Shown: in pieces, positions 1 to 8,725 of the stretch
Layout of the letters: each line of letters begins with the position of its first letter
Numbering within the stretch: the stretch's first letter is position 1
Source: Shimwellia blattae DSM 4481 = NBRC 105725
GTDB taxonomy: Bacteria; Pseudomonadota; Gammaproteobacteria; Enterobacterales; Enterobacteriaceae
Length of the DNA: 64,000 bases
NCBI RefSeq assembly: GCF_000262305.1
Contig: NC_017910.1
Location: 1,860,001-1,924,000, forward strand
Reading direction: 5' to 3'
Program-made: the position numbers and the translations under genes
The notes under the pieces: model-generated
The model's database searches: none
Told to the model about the DNA's origin: nothing
What the model saw: only the letters and a program-made list of their open reading frames with translations

Positions 1-2
1 CG

Positions 3-1172
3 GGGTACGCGGCCCCCTGGGCGGCACCGGGGATCCCCCTTAAAGCCATTAAGTGGATGTTCCAGCGCCATGCGCCCCTGGCTATCCGCCTGGACGGCAG
101 CGGCTTCCAGCTCCGCTGGATGTGGCAGATGCTGCGCAACTGCGACACCCGCCACTACCAGCAGAACAAAGCCCGCATGGTGCGCCTGGCCGAATACAGC
201 CGGGACTGCCTGAAAACCCTGCGCGACACCACCGGCATTCAGTATGAAGGCCGCCAGGGGGGCACCCTGCAACTGTTTCGCACGGCGCAGCAGTTTGAAA
301 ATGCCGCCCGGGATATTGACGTCCTGAAAGAGGCGGGGGTGCCTTACCAGTTGCTGGAGGCCAGCGCCCTGGGCCAGGTCGAGCCTGCCCTGGCTCAGGT
401 GGCCGGTAAACTGACCGGCGGCCTGCGCCTGCCAAATGATGAAACCGGCGACTGCCAGCTCTTTACCCGCAATCTGGCCCATATGGCAGAGCAGGCGGGG
501 GTCACCTTCCGCTTTAATACCGCCGTGAGCGAGCTGCTGCACGACGGCCAGACCATTACCGGGGTGCGCTGCGGCGGTGAGGTTATCCGCGCCGATGCCT
601 ACGTGATGGCCTTTGGCTCCTGGTCTACCGGGCTGCTGCACGGGCTGGTGGATATTCCGGTCTACCCCCTGAAAGGCTATTCGCTGACGATCCCGATAAC
701 GGATCCGCAAGGGGCGCCGGTCTCCACCGTGCTGGATGAAACCTATAAAATCGCCATTACCCGCTTTGATCAGCGGATCCGGGTGGGGGGCATGGCGGAA
801 ATTGTCGGCTTTAACCGGGAGCTGCTGGCCAGACGCCGGGAGACCCTGGAGATGGTGGTCCGGGATCTGTACCCCCGGGGGGGCGATATCAGCCAGGCCA
901 CCTTCTGGACCGGCCTGCGCCCCATGACACCAGACGGCACGCCGATTATCGGGCGCACCCCGCTGAAAAACCTGTGGCTCAACACCGGCCACGGCACCCT
1001 GGGCTGGACCATGGCCTGCGGCTCCGGCCAGTTGCTCAGCGATCTGGTCTCCGGCAGAACCCCGGCTATCCAGTCTGACGATCTGGCGGTGGCCCGCTAC
1101 CTGCCCGGATTCTCCCCGGGCCACACCCATCGCCTGCATGGCGCCATGGCAGACCGGAGCACACCATTATGA
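3..1172 (+). CDS. dadA: D-amino acid dehydrogenase small subunit, 5'-truncated by window
   Basis: FAD-dependent enzyme that oxidatively deaminates D-alanine (and other D-amino acids) to pyruvate, passing electrons to the respiratory chain at the inner membrane. The frame is open from base 3, so the gene starts upstream. Residues before the first ATG (base 57) match E. coli DadA (...GYAAPWAAPG...), so that ATG is internal. By comparison with the 432-residue E. coli protein, roughly 43 residues, including the N-terminal FAD-binding glycine motif, lie outside the window. The C-terminal FAD-binding part (GLRPMTPDGTP, NTGHGTLGWTMACGSG) is intact. The stop overlaps the dadX start as ATGA, showing a dadAX operon with translational coupling. 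Identity is near certain. Confidence 0.97.
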   Translation, partial: GYAAPWAAPGIPLKAIKWMFQRHAPLAIRLDGSGFQLRWMWQMLRNCDTRHYQQNKARMVRLAEYSRDCLKTLRDTTGIQYEGRQGGTLQLFRTAQQFENAARDIDVLKEAGVPYQLLEASALGQVEPALAQVAGKLTGGLRLPNDETGDCQLFTRNLAHMAEQAGVTFRFNTAVSELLHDGQTITGVRCGGEVIRADAYVMAFGSWSTGLLHGLVDIPVYPLKGYSLTIPITDPQGAPVSTVLDETYKIAITRFDQRIRVGGMAEIVGFNRELLARRRETLEMVVRDLYPRGGDISQATFWTGLRPMTPDGTPIIGRTPLKNLWLNTGHGTLGWTMACGSGQLLSDLVSGRTPAIQSDDLAVARYLPGFSPGHTHRLHGAMADRSTPL

Positions 1173-2242
1173 CGCGCCCGGTAACGGCAGAGCTGGATCT
1201 GGCGGCCCTGCGTAATAATCTGCAGGTGGTGCGCCGGGTGGCAGCGAAATCGCGGGTCTGGTCCGTGGTCAAGGCGGACGCCTACGGGCACAGCCTGGCC
1301 CATGTCTGGCAGGCCATGAGCGCCACCGACGGCTTTGCACTGCTGGAGCTGGAAAAAGCAATACTGCTGCGCGACGGGGGCTGGAAAGGGCCGGTACTGA
1401 TGCTGGAAGGGTTTTTCAGTGCCGACGAGCTGCCGCTCTTTGACCAGTACCGGCTGACCACCAGCGTACACAGCAACTGGCAACTGAAAGCGCTGGCGCA
1501 GGCCCGGCTGCGGGCCCCGCTGGATATCTACCTGAAAATCAACAGCGGCATGAACCGGCTGGGCTTTCCCCCCGGGCAGGCGGCGGCTGTTTACCAGCAG
1601 CTACGCGGCATGGCGAATGTCGGGCAGATAACCCTGATGGCCCACTTTGCCGACGCGGACCAGCCTGAGGGCATCAGCGACGCGCTGGTTAATATTGAGC
1701 AGGCGGCCCGGGGGCTGGATCTTCCCCGTTCCCTGGCGAACTCTGCCGCCACCCTGTGGCACCCGCAGACCCGGCACCAGTGGGTGCGCCCGGGGATTAT
1801 TCTGTATGGTGCCTCTCCGGGGGGCGACTGGCAGGATATTGCCGGTAGCGGCCTGCAACCGGTCATGTCGCTGCGCAGCGAGATTATCGGCATTCAGAAC
1901 CTGAAACCCGGCGACAGGGTAGGATACGGCAGCCGTTTTCAGGCAGACCGGGAGATGCGCATTGGCATTGTGGCGGCAGGCTACGCAGACGGCTACCCGC
2001 GCACCGCGCCAGACGGCACCCCGGTGGCCGTGGCGGGGGTTACCACCGGCACCGTGGGCATGATTTCAATGGATATGCTGGCGGTGGATCTGACCCCCTG
2101 CCCACAGGCGGGGATCGGCAGCCCGGTAGAGCTGTGGGGGCCACAGATAAAAATCGACACAGTCGCCCGGGCCGCCGGCACCATCGGCTATGAGCTGATG
2201 TGTGCCAGAGCGCCCCGGGTGGCGCTGGTTATCAAACACTGA
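1169..2242 (+). CDS. dadX: Catabolic alanine racemase
   Basis: PLP-dependent racemase converting L-alanine to D-alanine, which DadA then oxidises. The 357-residue product has the usual length. The PLP lysine is K35 in VVKADAYGH near the N terminus, and the second-domain active-site region (VGYGS, MISMDMLAVD) is present. It closely follows the E. coli DadX sequence as I recall it, including WHP and WVRPGIILYG. The ATG overlaps the dadA stop by four bases, so it is second in the dadAX operon. The biosynthetic Alr would be encoded elsewhere; linkage to dadA decides for DadX. Confidence 0.97.
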   Translation: MTRPVTAELDLAALRNNLQVVRRVAAKSRVWSVVKADAYGHSLAHVWQAMSATDGFALLELEKAILLRDGGWKGPVLMLEGFFSADELPLFDQYRLTTSVHSNWQLKALAQARLRAPLDIYLKINSGMNRLGFPPGQAAAVYQQLRGMANVGQITLMAHFADADQPEGISDALVNIEQAARGLDLPRSLANSAATLWHPQTRHQWVRPGIILYGASPGGDWQDIAGSGLQPVMSLRSEIIGIQNLKPGDRVGYGSRFQADREMRIGIVAAGYADGYPRTAPDGTPVAVAGVTTGTVGMISMDMLAVDLTPCPQAGIGSPVELWGPQIKIDTVARAAGTIGYELMCARAPRVALVIKH

Positions 2243-2256
2243 GCGTGCCGGAGAGG

Positions 2257-3987
2257 CTAGAGATCGTCCTCTCCGGCAACCCGCAGCCCGACCTTGCGCA
2301 CCAGGTTGTCCTCTTTTTCCGCCACGGTCCACACCATCCCTTCAAACACCAGCTGATCGCCAACAACCGGCGTACCGCCCAGCTGCTCCATCAGCATTTC
2401 GCCAAGGGTCGGGGGCAGATTGTCGTGGTGGCTGAGATCCAGCCCGTAAATCACCGCCAGATCGCTGAGCCGGGCATCCGCCTCAAGGATAAAATCACCA
2501 AAGAAGCGGTGGTCCAGAGCCACGGGCGGTGTCTGGCTGAACAGCTTGCCCAGCACCGGCAGATCCCGCTCATGGCCGATAACACAAAGCACGTCGTTTT
2601 CCCGCAGCCGGGTGCTGCCGCTGGGGTGCAGCAGCTCGTTGCCGCGAAACAGCGCCGCGATACGGGTCTGGGCGGGCATCTGCAGATCGCGCAGGGCCGC
2701 CCCTACGCACCATTTGTCGGCACTGAGCTGGTAGACAAACTGCTCCCAGTCCCCTTTGCTGTTCACATCAATCCCCACCCGGGATATGGGGTGCCCCATC
2801 GGGGGGATCACCACTTTGGCTTTACCGGCCGCCCAGCTCAGAGAGGTGCCCTGTAACAGCAGGGAGACCAGCACCACAAAGAAGGCCACATTAAAGAACA
2901 GGCGGGCGTTTTCCAGCCCGGCCATCATCGGGAAGACGGCAAGAATAATCGGCACCGCGCCGCGCAGCCCCACCCAGCTGATAAAAATACGCTCCCGGGA
3001 GGTGAAATTACGAAACGGCAGCAGACCTATCAGCACCGATACCGGGCGGGCAAAGAAGATCATCCACAGGGAGAGCAGCAGCGCCGGGATGGCAATCGGC
3101 AGCAGATCCGAGGGGTTCACCAGCAGCCCCAGCACCAGGAACATGCCTATCTGGGCCATCCAGGCCATACCGTCGAAGGTTTGCAAAATACCGTGTCGGT
3201 TGCGCACCGGGCGGTTGCCCAGCAGAAAACCGCACAGGTAGACGGCCAGGATCCCGCTGCCGTCCAGGGCGGTGGTGACCGCAAACACCAGGATGCCGCC
3301 GCTCAGCGCCAGCAGCGGGTAGAGCCCGGTGGGCAGGGTGATGCGGTTAACCATTTGCTGGATTATCCAGCCCCCGGCCAGCCCCAGGGCGATCCCCAGC
3401 CCGAACTGGCGCACAATATCGCCAATAAACGACCAGCTGAGGCTCGTTTCATGGTGCTGGATCATCGCAATCAGGGTGATGGTGAGAAACACCGCCATCG
3501 GATCATTACTGCCGGATTCTATCTCCAGCGTGGAGCTGACGCGCTCGTTAAGCCCCTTGCCGCCCAGCAGGGAGAAGACTGCCGCCGCATCCGTTGAGCC
3601 GACGATCGCGCCTATCAGCATGCCTTCAATCAGGTTAAGGTTAAACAGCCAGGCGGCGGCCATCCCGGTCAGCCCGGAGGTGATAAGCACCCCGAGGGTT
3701 GCCAGTGAAAGGGCCGGGCCCAGGGCCACTTTAAAGGAGCTGGCCTGGGTGCGCATACCGCCATCCAGCAGGATCACCGCCAGCGCCAGGTTACTGATCA
3801 GGTAAGCAAACGGGTAGTTATCAAAGGGAATACCGCCCACCCCGTCCACCCCGGCCAGCATCCCGATGGCGAGGAAGATAAACAGAATGGGGATCCCCAG
3901 GCGGGAAGAAAATGAACTTAGCAGAATGCTAAAAGTCACCAGTACCGAACCCAAAATAAAAAGATTAATAATCGTCCCGGTGTCCAA
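2257..3987 (-). CDS. cvrA: K+/H+ antiporter of the CPA1 family, CvrA/NhaP2
   Basis: Inner-membrane cation/proton antiporter needed in E. coli for volume control at low osmolarity. About 13 hydrophobic segments fill residues 1-390 (GSTDAAAVFSLLGGKG, ESGSNDPMAVFLT). They are followed by a soluble TrkA-C-like domain and a C-terminal region. I chose the TTG at 3987 as start. It has an AGGAG ribosome-binding site at suitable spacing, the reading DTGTIINLFILGS aligns with the E. coli N terminus, and the 576-residue length matches the family. An upstream ATG at 4038 would add 17 residues (MPVVRYLLNP...) that the family lacks. The gene is convergent with dadX, with a 14-base gap. Confidence 0.94.
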   Translation of the reverse strand: MDTGTIINLFILGSVLVTFSILLSSFSSRLGIPILFIFLAIGMLAGVDGVGGIPFDNYPFAYLISNLALAVILLDGGMRTQASSFKVALGPALSLATLGVLITSGLTGMAAAWLFNLNLIEGMLIGAIVGSTDAAAVFSLLGGKGLNERVSSTLEIESGSNDPMAVFLTITLIAMIQHHETSLSWSFIGDIVRQFGLGIALGLAGGWIIQQMVNRITLPTGLYPLLALSGGILVFAVTTALDGSGILAVYLCGFLLGNRPVRNRHGILQTFDGMAWMAQIGMFLVLGLLVNPSDLLPIAIPALLLSLWMIFFARPVSVLIGLLPFRNFTSRERIFISWVGLRGAVPIILAVFPMMAGLENARLFFNVAFFVVLVSLLLQGTSLSWAAGKAKVVIPPMGHPISRVGIDVNSKGDWEQFVYQLSADKWCVGAALRDLQMPAQTRIAALFRGNELLHPSGSTRLRENDVLCVIGHERDLPVLGKLFSQTPPVALDHRFFGDFILEADARLSDLAVIYGLDLSHHDNLPPTLGEMLMEQLGGTPVVGDQLVFEGMVWTVAEKEDNLVRKVGLRVAGEDDL

Positions 3988-4062
3988 CGTTGTGGTTCTC
4001 CTGCAAATAGGGTTCAGCAAATAACGCACCACCGGCATCCCGGCCCGTGGTGCTAAAGGGTT

Positions 4063-4977
4063 CTACGCCCCGATAACCGGATGGCCGGACACCGTCAGAC
4101 TGGCCCGGGCTCCGGTGTGACGAAGCACACCCCGGGCGCCGAAAGGCAGCGTGATGGTTTCCGGTTCATGACCAAAAGGTAATCCACTGATTACTGGGAT
4201 ATTGAGGCGCGCGCTTACTGTCTCACACATAACGTTAAAATTGTAGCCGTCATCGTAATCAGAAAGCGTATTACCGCTAAAACTTCCCAGAATAATCGCA
4301 TTCTGACACTTGAGTACCCCGGCGTAATGCAGCTGGAGCAATAAACGCTCGATCCGGAACGGGTGCTCATTCACATCCTCGATAACCAGAATGCCGTTTT
4401 CTATCTGCGGGAACCAGGGGGTGCCCAGCAGGGAGACCAGCATCGCCAGGTTGCCGCCCCACAGGGTGCCCCGGGTTTCCCCCGCAATGCCCGGGGTGGC
4501 CCAGTCGAAGGTAAACTCCGGCTCGTGCAGGGCACGCCAGAAGTGCCACAGGGTGAAGTCGCTGAGCTTTTCGGCGCCAAAATTGGCTGAGAGCATCGGC
4601 CCGGTCCAGGTGATGGCGCCGGTGGTCGCCAGCAGTGCGCACTGAATGGCGGTAAAATCGCTGTGCCCGCACAGGGCCAGCGGGTGGCGGGCTATGCGCG
4701 CGGCAATGGCCGGATAGTCTATCTGATCCAGCAGGCGGCTGGCCCCATAACCGCCGCGCACCGCCAGGGCAATATCAACCGTTTCCGGCAGCCCGGCAAG
4801 CTGGTTGATGTCGGCCAGGCGCTGGGCATCGCTACCGGCAAAGCGCTGAAAACGGCGCGCGACCACCGCCTGATTTAACACCGTATGCCCGGCTTCGGTT
4901 AAACGCTGAATACCACGGGCGGCTGCCGCCTGCTGAACACAATAGCCGGAAGGGGCGATCAGATGAATGGAAGACAT
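4063..4977 (-). CDS. ldcA: Murein tetrapeptide L,D-carboxypeptidase A
   Basis: Cytoplasmic serine peptidase (S66 family) that removes the terminal D-alanine from murein tetrapeptides during peptidoglycan recycling. The product is 304 residues, the usual length. The nucleophile Ser106 lies in GHSD (residues 104-107), matching the Ser106 numbering known for the Pseudomonas enzyme. The glutamate region (ENGILVIEDVNEHPFR) and the histidine near the C terminus (PFGHEPETITLP) complete the Ser-Glu-His triad. It is divergent from emtA, and both genes deal with murein turnover, as in E. coli. Confidence 0.96.
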   Translation of the reverse strand: MSSIHLIAPSGYCVQQAAAARGIQRLTEAGHTVLNQAVVARRFQRFAGSDAQRLADINQLAGLPETVDIALAVRGGYGASRLLDQIDYPAIAARIARHPLALCGHSDFTAIQCALLATTGAITWTGPMLSANFGAEKLSDFTLWHFWRALHEPEFTFDWATPGIAGETRGTLWGGNLAMLVSLLGTPWFPQIENGILVIEDVNEHPFRIERLLLQLHYAGVLKCQNAIILGSFSGNTLSDYDDGYNFNVMCETVSARLNIPVISGLPFGHEPETITLPFGARGVLRHTGARASLTVSGHPVIGA

Positions 4978-5087
4978 GGATAATTCCTGCTGACTTACAA
5001 AAAGAATTCGTTATCATGCCGCTTACGTTTACGGTTGTCATCCACCAGCATGGAGGGGCAATGGCTGCTCTGGAGAGGGATCGGGTT

Positions 5088-5699
5088 GTGAAATTCAGAT
5101 GGTTTATTATTCTGGCGTTATTTCTGGCGGGCTGTGCGGGGAAACCAGACCGCACCCAGGCACCCTGGGATCCGGCTAAACCGACACAGCGTGCCCTGCG
5201 CTGGCTGCCCATCAGCCAGCAGGCGGGCCAGGCCTGGGGGGTGAGCCCACGGCTGATCACCGCCATTATTGCCGTGGAATCCGGCGGGAACCCGAATCTG
5301 GTCAGCAAATCTAACGCCGTGGGGCTGATGCAGATCAAAGCCTCCACCGCAGGCAAAGATGTCTGGCGCCATATGGGGTGGCGCGGCCAGCCCAGTAACA
5401 GCGAGCTGAAAAACCCGCAGCGGAATATCTCCACCGGTACGGCGTACCTGAGCATCCTTGAGCACGGTATTCTTTCCGGCATTAAGGATCCGCAAACCAT
5501 GCAATATGCGCTGATCATCTCCTACGCCAACGGCGCCGGGGCTTTACTGCGCACCTTCTCTTCAAACCGTAAACGCGCCATCGAGAAAATAAACGGCATG
5601 TCGCCGGAAGAGTTCAGGGAATATATCGCGGACAATCACCCGGCGGCCCAGGCCCCGCGCTACCTGTGGAAAGTGACCCGGGCGATGGACGAAATTTAA
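5088..5699 (+). CDS. emtA: Membrane-bound lytic endotransglycosylase E (lipoprotein)
   Basis: Outer-membrane lipoprotein that cleaves the MurNAc-GlcNAc bond of peptidoglycan as an endo-acting lytic transglycosylase. I chose the GTG at 5088, giving 203 residues as in E. coli. This places a classic lipobox (LAGC, Cys16) after a short hydrophobic leader and the catalytic Glu64 in AVESGGNPN exactly at the E. coli position. An AGAGG ribosome-binding site precedes it. ATGs at 5016 and 5061 would add charged residues before the signal peptide. The SLT motif GLMQIKAS and the YANGAGALL segment are present. Also called mltE. Confidence 0.95.
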   Translation: MKFRWFIILALFLAGCAGKPDRTQAPWDPAKPTQRALRWLPISQQAGQAWGVSPRLITAIIAVESGGNPNLVSKSNAVGLMQIKASTAGKDVWRHMGWRGQPSNSELKNPQRNISTGTAYLSILEHGILSGIKDPQTMQYALIISYANGAGALLRTFSSNRKRAIEKINGMSPEEFREYIADNHPAAQAPRYLWKVTRAMDEI

Positions 5700-5844
5700 C
5701 CGTTATTATGGCGAAATATTCCGCTCTGGCGCTATTTTCACCCGCCAGAGTGGATAAAAAAAACGCGTAGCGGTCAGAAAATCCTGAAAATAGCTGCCTT
5801 TAGCGCACACCGGTGAGAGAGATCTCATTTTTGGCGTATAGTAC

Positions 5845-5854
5845 CTATACTTAA
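5845..5854 (+). promoter_or_regulatory. Candidate sigma-S type -10 element upstream of ymgE
   Basis: CTATACTTAA matches the extended -10 favoured by RpoS holoenzyme (a C immediately upstream of a TATACT core, then TAA). It lies about 80 bases upstream of the ymgE start, with no strong -35 box at 17 bases. Dependence on sigma S is inference from the motif and from the stress association of GlsB/YeaQ/YmgE proteins. Confidence 0.5.
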
Positions 5855-5931
5855 GCCACTGGGACGTTTGTTGGCGTCACCGGCAGTTGCCTGGTGTATT
5901 TGTGGCTGGAAATAAATAAGAGGTGTTATAA

Positions 5932-6183
5932 ATGGGTGTTATTTCCTGGATCATTTTTGGTCTTATCGCAGGTATTCTCGCCAAATGGATTATGCCTGGT
6001 AAAGACGGCGGCGGCTTCTTTATGACCGTGATTCTCGGTATTGTCGGGGCGATCCTCGGTGGCTGGCTGTCGAAAGTGATTGGTTTTGGTGATGGTATCA
6101 GCGGTTTCAACATGCCCAGCTTTATCGCGGCGGTTGTGGGCTCGATTGTTGTGCTGTTCATCTTCCGTCTGATCCGCAAATAA
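5932..6183 (+). CDS. ymgE: GlsB/YeaQ/YmgE family stress-response membrane protein
   Basis: Small (83-residue) inner-membrane protein with three hydrophobic segments and the family pattern GLIAGILAKWIMPGKDGGGF, then GIVGAILGGWL, then the C-terminal VVGSIVVLFIFRLIRK. The older name 'transglycosylase-associated protein' has little experimental support, and the molecular role is unknown. Start ATG 5932 follows AGAGGTG. It is preceded by a likely sigma-S promoter and followed by a strong terminator, so it is probably monocistronic. E. coli has ymgE in the same neighbourhood; ycgR, next to emtA there, is absent here. Confidence 0.93.
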   Translation: MGVISWIIFGLIAGILAKWIMPGKDGGGFFMTVILGIVGAILGGWLSKVIGFGDGISGFNMPSFIAAVVGSIVVLFIFRLIRK

Positions 6184-6202
6184 GTACGGTACAGGTTGCT
6201 TA

Positions 6203-6238
6203 AAAACGGCCCCATGAAAATGGGGCCGTTTTTCTTTT
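6203..6238 (+). terminator. Rho-independent terminator of ymgE
   Basis: Perfect 12-bp stem (AAAACGGCCCCA / TGGGGCCGTTTT) with a six-base loop, followed by TTTCTTTT. It begins 20 bases past the ymgE stop. Confidence 0.9.
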
Positions 6239-6366
6239 CCCGGCCGGGTATGCATTATACCGGATAGTGCAGTTGCACGCGGTGGGGCAGGCGAGGGCGG
6301 GATACCGTGCTTGCGAAAGCTGCGAGTTGCACTCAATAAGCACGGTCAGCAGAAGCGAAATGATAA

Positions 6367-6404
6367 GGTTAAAAATCTGCCATAACGGCAGATTCTTTTA
6401 ACCG
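6367..6404 (-). terminator. Rho-independent terminator of yeeN
   Basis: On the minus strand an 8-bp stem (AATCTGCC / GGCAGATT) with loop GTTAT is followed by a T run. It sits just after the yeeN stop. Confidence 0.8.
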
Positions 6405-6408
6405 GTAA

Positions 6409-7125
6409 TCAGAGGTTCGCAACGTTATGATATACCCGCTGGACATCATCATCATCTTCAAGGGCATCAACAAGGCCTTCAAAGATTTCTAAATCTTCTG
6501 GTGACAGCTCAACTTCAGACTGAGCAATCAGCTCTAATTCTGTGGTGGTGAATTCAGTAATTCCGGCCGCTTTCAGCGCGTCAATACCTTTGTGAAGGTC
6601 GGTAGACTCAGTATAAATAATGATATTTCCGTCTTCTTCGGTAACATCACGAACATCAACTTCCGCATCAAGCAGAATTTCAAAAATACGGTCAGGGTCG
6701 GTCCCTTTAAATACAATTACGCCGGTGTTGTCAAACATATAGCTGACTGCACCTGCCGCGCCGATATTTCCGCCTTTTTTATTGAAAATGGTGCGGACAT
6801 TAGCAATCGTGCGGTTAACATTTGATGTCAGGGTTTCAGCAATAATCATTGAACCACTTGGGCCGAAGCCTTCATAACGGCCCTGCACGAAGGTTTCATC
6901 GCCGCCGCCTTTGGCTTTATCAATCGCTTTATCAATAACATGCTTGGGAACCTGAGCCTGTTTCGCACGTTCAATAACGAATTTTAACGTGGAGTTTGAT
7001 TCCGGATCCGGTTCACCCTGTTTCGCTGCGGCATAGATTTCCACACCGAATTTTGCATATATTTTAGACGTTGCACCGTCTTTAGCCGTTTTTTTAGCAA
7101 CGATATTGGCCCATTTACGTCCCAC
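6409..7125 (-). CDS. yeeN: YebC/PmpR family protein YeeN
   Basis: A 238-residue member of the YebC/TACO1 family. Family members act as DNA-binding regulators or help ribosomes through proline-rich stretches; which applies to YeeN is not settled. The N terminus MGRKWANIVAKKTAKDGA and the motif KGGGDETFVQGRYEGFGP identify the YeeN branch rather than YebC itself. The gene is nearly identical to E. coli YeeN as I recall it, but E. coli has it elsewhere on the chromosome. An AT-rich 326-base gap lies upstream, and a good terminator follows. Confidence 0.95.
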   Translation of the reverse strand: MGRKWANIVAKKTAKDGATSKIYAKFGVEIYAAAKQGEPDPESNSTLKFVIERAKQAQVPKHVIDKAIDKAKGGGDETFVQGRYEGFGPSGSMIIAETLTSNVNRTIANVRTIFNKKGGNIGAAGAVSYMFDNTGVIVFKGTDPDRIFEILLDAEVDVRDVTEEDGNIIIYTESTDLHKGIDALKAAGITEFTTTELELIAQSEVELSPEDLEIFEGLVDALEDDDDVQRVYHNVANL

Positions 7126-7451
7126 TGGAATGCTCTCCTCGAAAATTTATCTGGATTACTGGCAGGGCAATAACCTGCGCGTTTTTTCTGTCACATTATA
7201 TCATGATATGTAAATTTTCGTCTATGAGAATTAAAAATACCCCGGCCTTACGGAGTGTCACGTTAATTTTACTAATAGTTAATATTGTGGGTAAATTATT
7301 TCTGAATTTTTCTGAAGGCTGGTTTTTATTATTAATAATGAGGAATGGCAGTAATAATAAATAAAATGTTCAGATTTTCTTCCGGCGGGGGAGGAAGTAC
7401 CGGAACCGTGTCCGGTACTCCTCAAGGCGTGGTCATCAGGGCGGGGGGAAC
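7126..7451. other. AT-rich intergenic region between yeeN and the DUF606 pair
   Basis: No ORF or RNA gene is supported here. It must hold the yeeN promoter (minus strand, near 7126-7220). It also contains a hairpin at 7391-7423 (stem GTACCGGA / TCCGGTAC, extended by GAGGA / TCCTC across a bulge) that could end the DUF606 transcript, though it lacks a clear T run. Confidence 0.5.
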
Positions 7452-7943
7452 TTATTCGTTCGCGGCTGCATGTTGCAGGGGCTTTTTCGCCACAGTGGTT
7501 TTAGATTTGCTGCTGGAGTAAATGAAGAAAAGCGCTATCCCCAGGCAGACGATGGCGCCGAGTCGACTTACCGAAAACGAAATGGACGCATTACCCAGCC
7601 AGCCGAAGTTATCGATTAACATGCTCATGGTCAGCTGACCAAAAATGACGGCGACCGTGGCAACAGCGGCACCAATGCGCTGTACGGCCAGCACCATAAT
7701 GACGATATAGGGCACGCCAAACACGGCGCCCAGCAGTTGCCATTTGGGCACGTCCAGTAGGGTCAGGGCGTGTTTGGGTTCGAAGAAGAAGATCAGCAGC
7801 CCCGTGACCAGAGCGCCAGTCGAAAACGTCAGGAATGCGCTTTTAAATACGCCGACTTTGCTGCCCAGCTGGCCGTTGATGGCCGCCTGGATACTCAGCA
7901 TGGAACCGCCGACAACGGCGAGAAGAATCATAAGAATAGTCAT
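7452..7943 (-). CDS. DUF606 (YdcZ-type) DMT-superfamily membrane protein
   Basis: A 163-residue integral membrane protein with about five hydrophobic segments, matching the DUF606 family of small drug/metabolite transporter-like proteins (substrate unknown). The family pattern GQLGSKVG...AFLTFSTGALV...WQLLGAVFGVPYIV...GAAVATVAVIFGQLTMSMLIDNFGWLG is clear. It lies 9 bases downstream of the frameshifted partner, which has the same fold. DUF606 genes often occur as such pairs, probably as two halves of one transporter. Confidence 0.85.
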   Translation of the reverse strand: MTILMILLAVVGGSMLSIQAAINGQLGSKVGVFKSAFLTFSTGALVTGLLIFFFEPKHALTLLDVPKWQLLGAVFGVPYIVIMVLAVQRIGAAVATVAVIFGQLTMSMLIDNFGWLGNASISFSVSRLGAIVCLGIALFFIYSSSKSKTTVAKKPLQHAAANE

Positions 7944-7952
7944 AATGTTACC

Positions 7953-8386
7953 TTATCCCTGTGCAACCATAACAAGCGCTGCAATGATAAAAATCAGCGC
8001 GATGATGCGTTTGTTGTCAATTTTTCTGTGTGGCGTACCGAGCAGGCCGAAGTGGTCAATGATCAGGCTTTTGAAGACCTGGCCTGCCAGGATGCCGATC
8101 ATGGTCATGGCGATGCCGATTGAGGGTACTGCCACGGTCAGGATGATGACGTAAATCGGCCCAAGCACACCCCGAGGAGCTGCCAGGAGGGCTGCGCAAA
8201 GAATGACGGGCTGTTACGCGGGCTGAAAAACAGCATCAGCAGGAAGGTCAGCCCCGCACCCACACCAAATACGCTGAAGGTGGCCCACAGATCGCCGACT
8301 TGCCCGCCCAGAGGCCCGAGCAATCCTGCCTCTACGGACAGCCCCATGCCTCCGGCAATGACGATAAAAATCAGTATTAGTTGCAT
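7953..8386 (-). pseudogene. DUF606 membrane protein, frameshifted
   Basis: Two overlapping reading frames on the minus strand together make one DUF606 protein of about 145 residues. The first runs from ATG 8386 (RBS GGAG) to ...PSWQLLGV, then leaves frame near 8150-8165. The second continues LGPIYVIILTVAVPSIGIAM...DHFGLLG to the stop at 7953. The intact neighbour shows that WQLLG should be followed directly by (A/V)xGxxYV. Restoring the frame needs one added base (or removal of two) in the GGGGTGTGCTTGGG stretch. It is either a recent inactivating mutation or a sequencing error. Confidence 0.8.
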
Positions 8387-8614
8387 AGCAATTATTCTCC
8401 AGTTGTCCAGGCAGAGGAGATTACGCCCCAACAAGTGTGAGAAAAATGCCATAATCCCGGAAACACCTGTGCAGAATTTGCATTAATGAATGGGCCCCGG
8501 AATATCCGTATCTGCGCCCTTCGGATGTATATCGACGTTTATAAAGCACAGAATTTCTCTGCTGTGGCTTGCTCTTGCCTTACCGGCAGAGTAATGACGG
8601 TAAGGCAGGCAGCC

Positions 8615-8725
8615 TCAGGGCTTAGCGGCTGACTTTCTCAAAACAGCGATATCTTTTTTAGGCGAAGCACCAAACATCCGCGAATATTCCCGGCTGAAAT
8701 GGGACAGGTTTTCGTAACCGACCCA
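8615..8725 (-). pseudogene. AraC-family regulator, C-terminal remnant
   Basis: Only the last ~36 codons of an AraC/XylS regulator remain on the minus strand: VGYENLSHFSREYSRMFGASP, the second helix-turn-helix of the family, then KKDIAVLRKSAAKP and the stop at 8615. Homology stops abruptly at about 8725, where the opposite strand starts to encode a hydrolase C terminus. The 5' ends of both genes, and presumably the promoter region between them, are missing. Confidence 0.8.

Noticed and set aside
2200..2856. 218-codon plus-strand open frame at the 3' end of cvrA
   Set aside because: Antisense to the well-conserved CvrA C-terminal domain and overlapping dadX; no features of its own.
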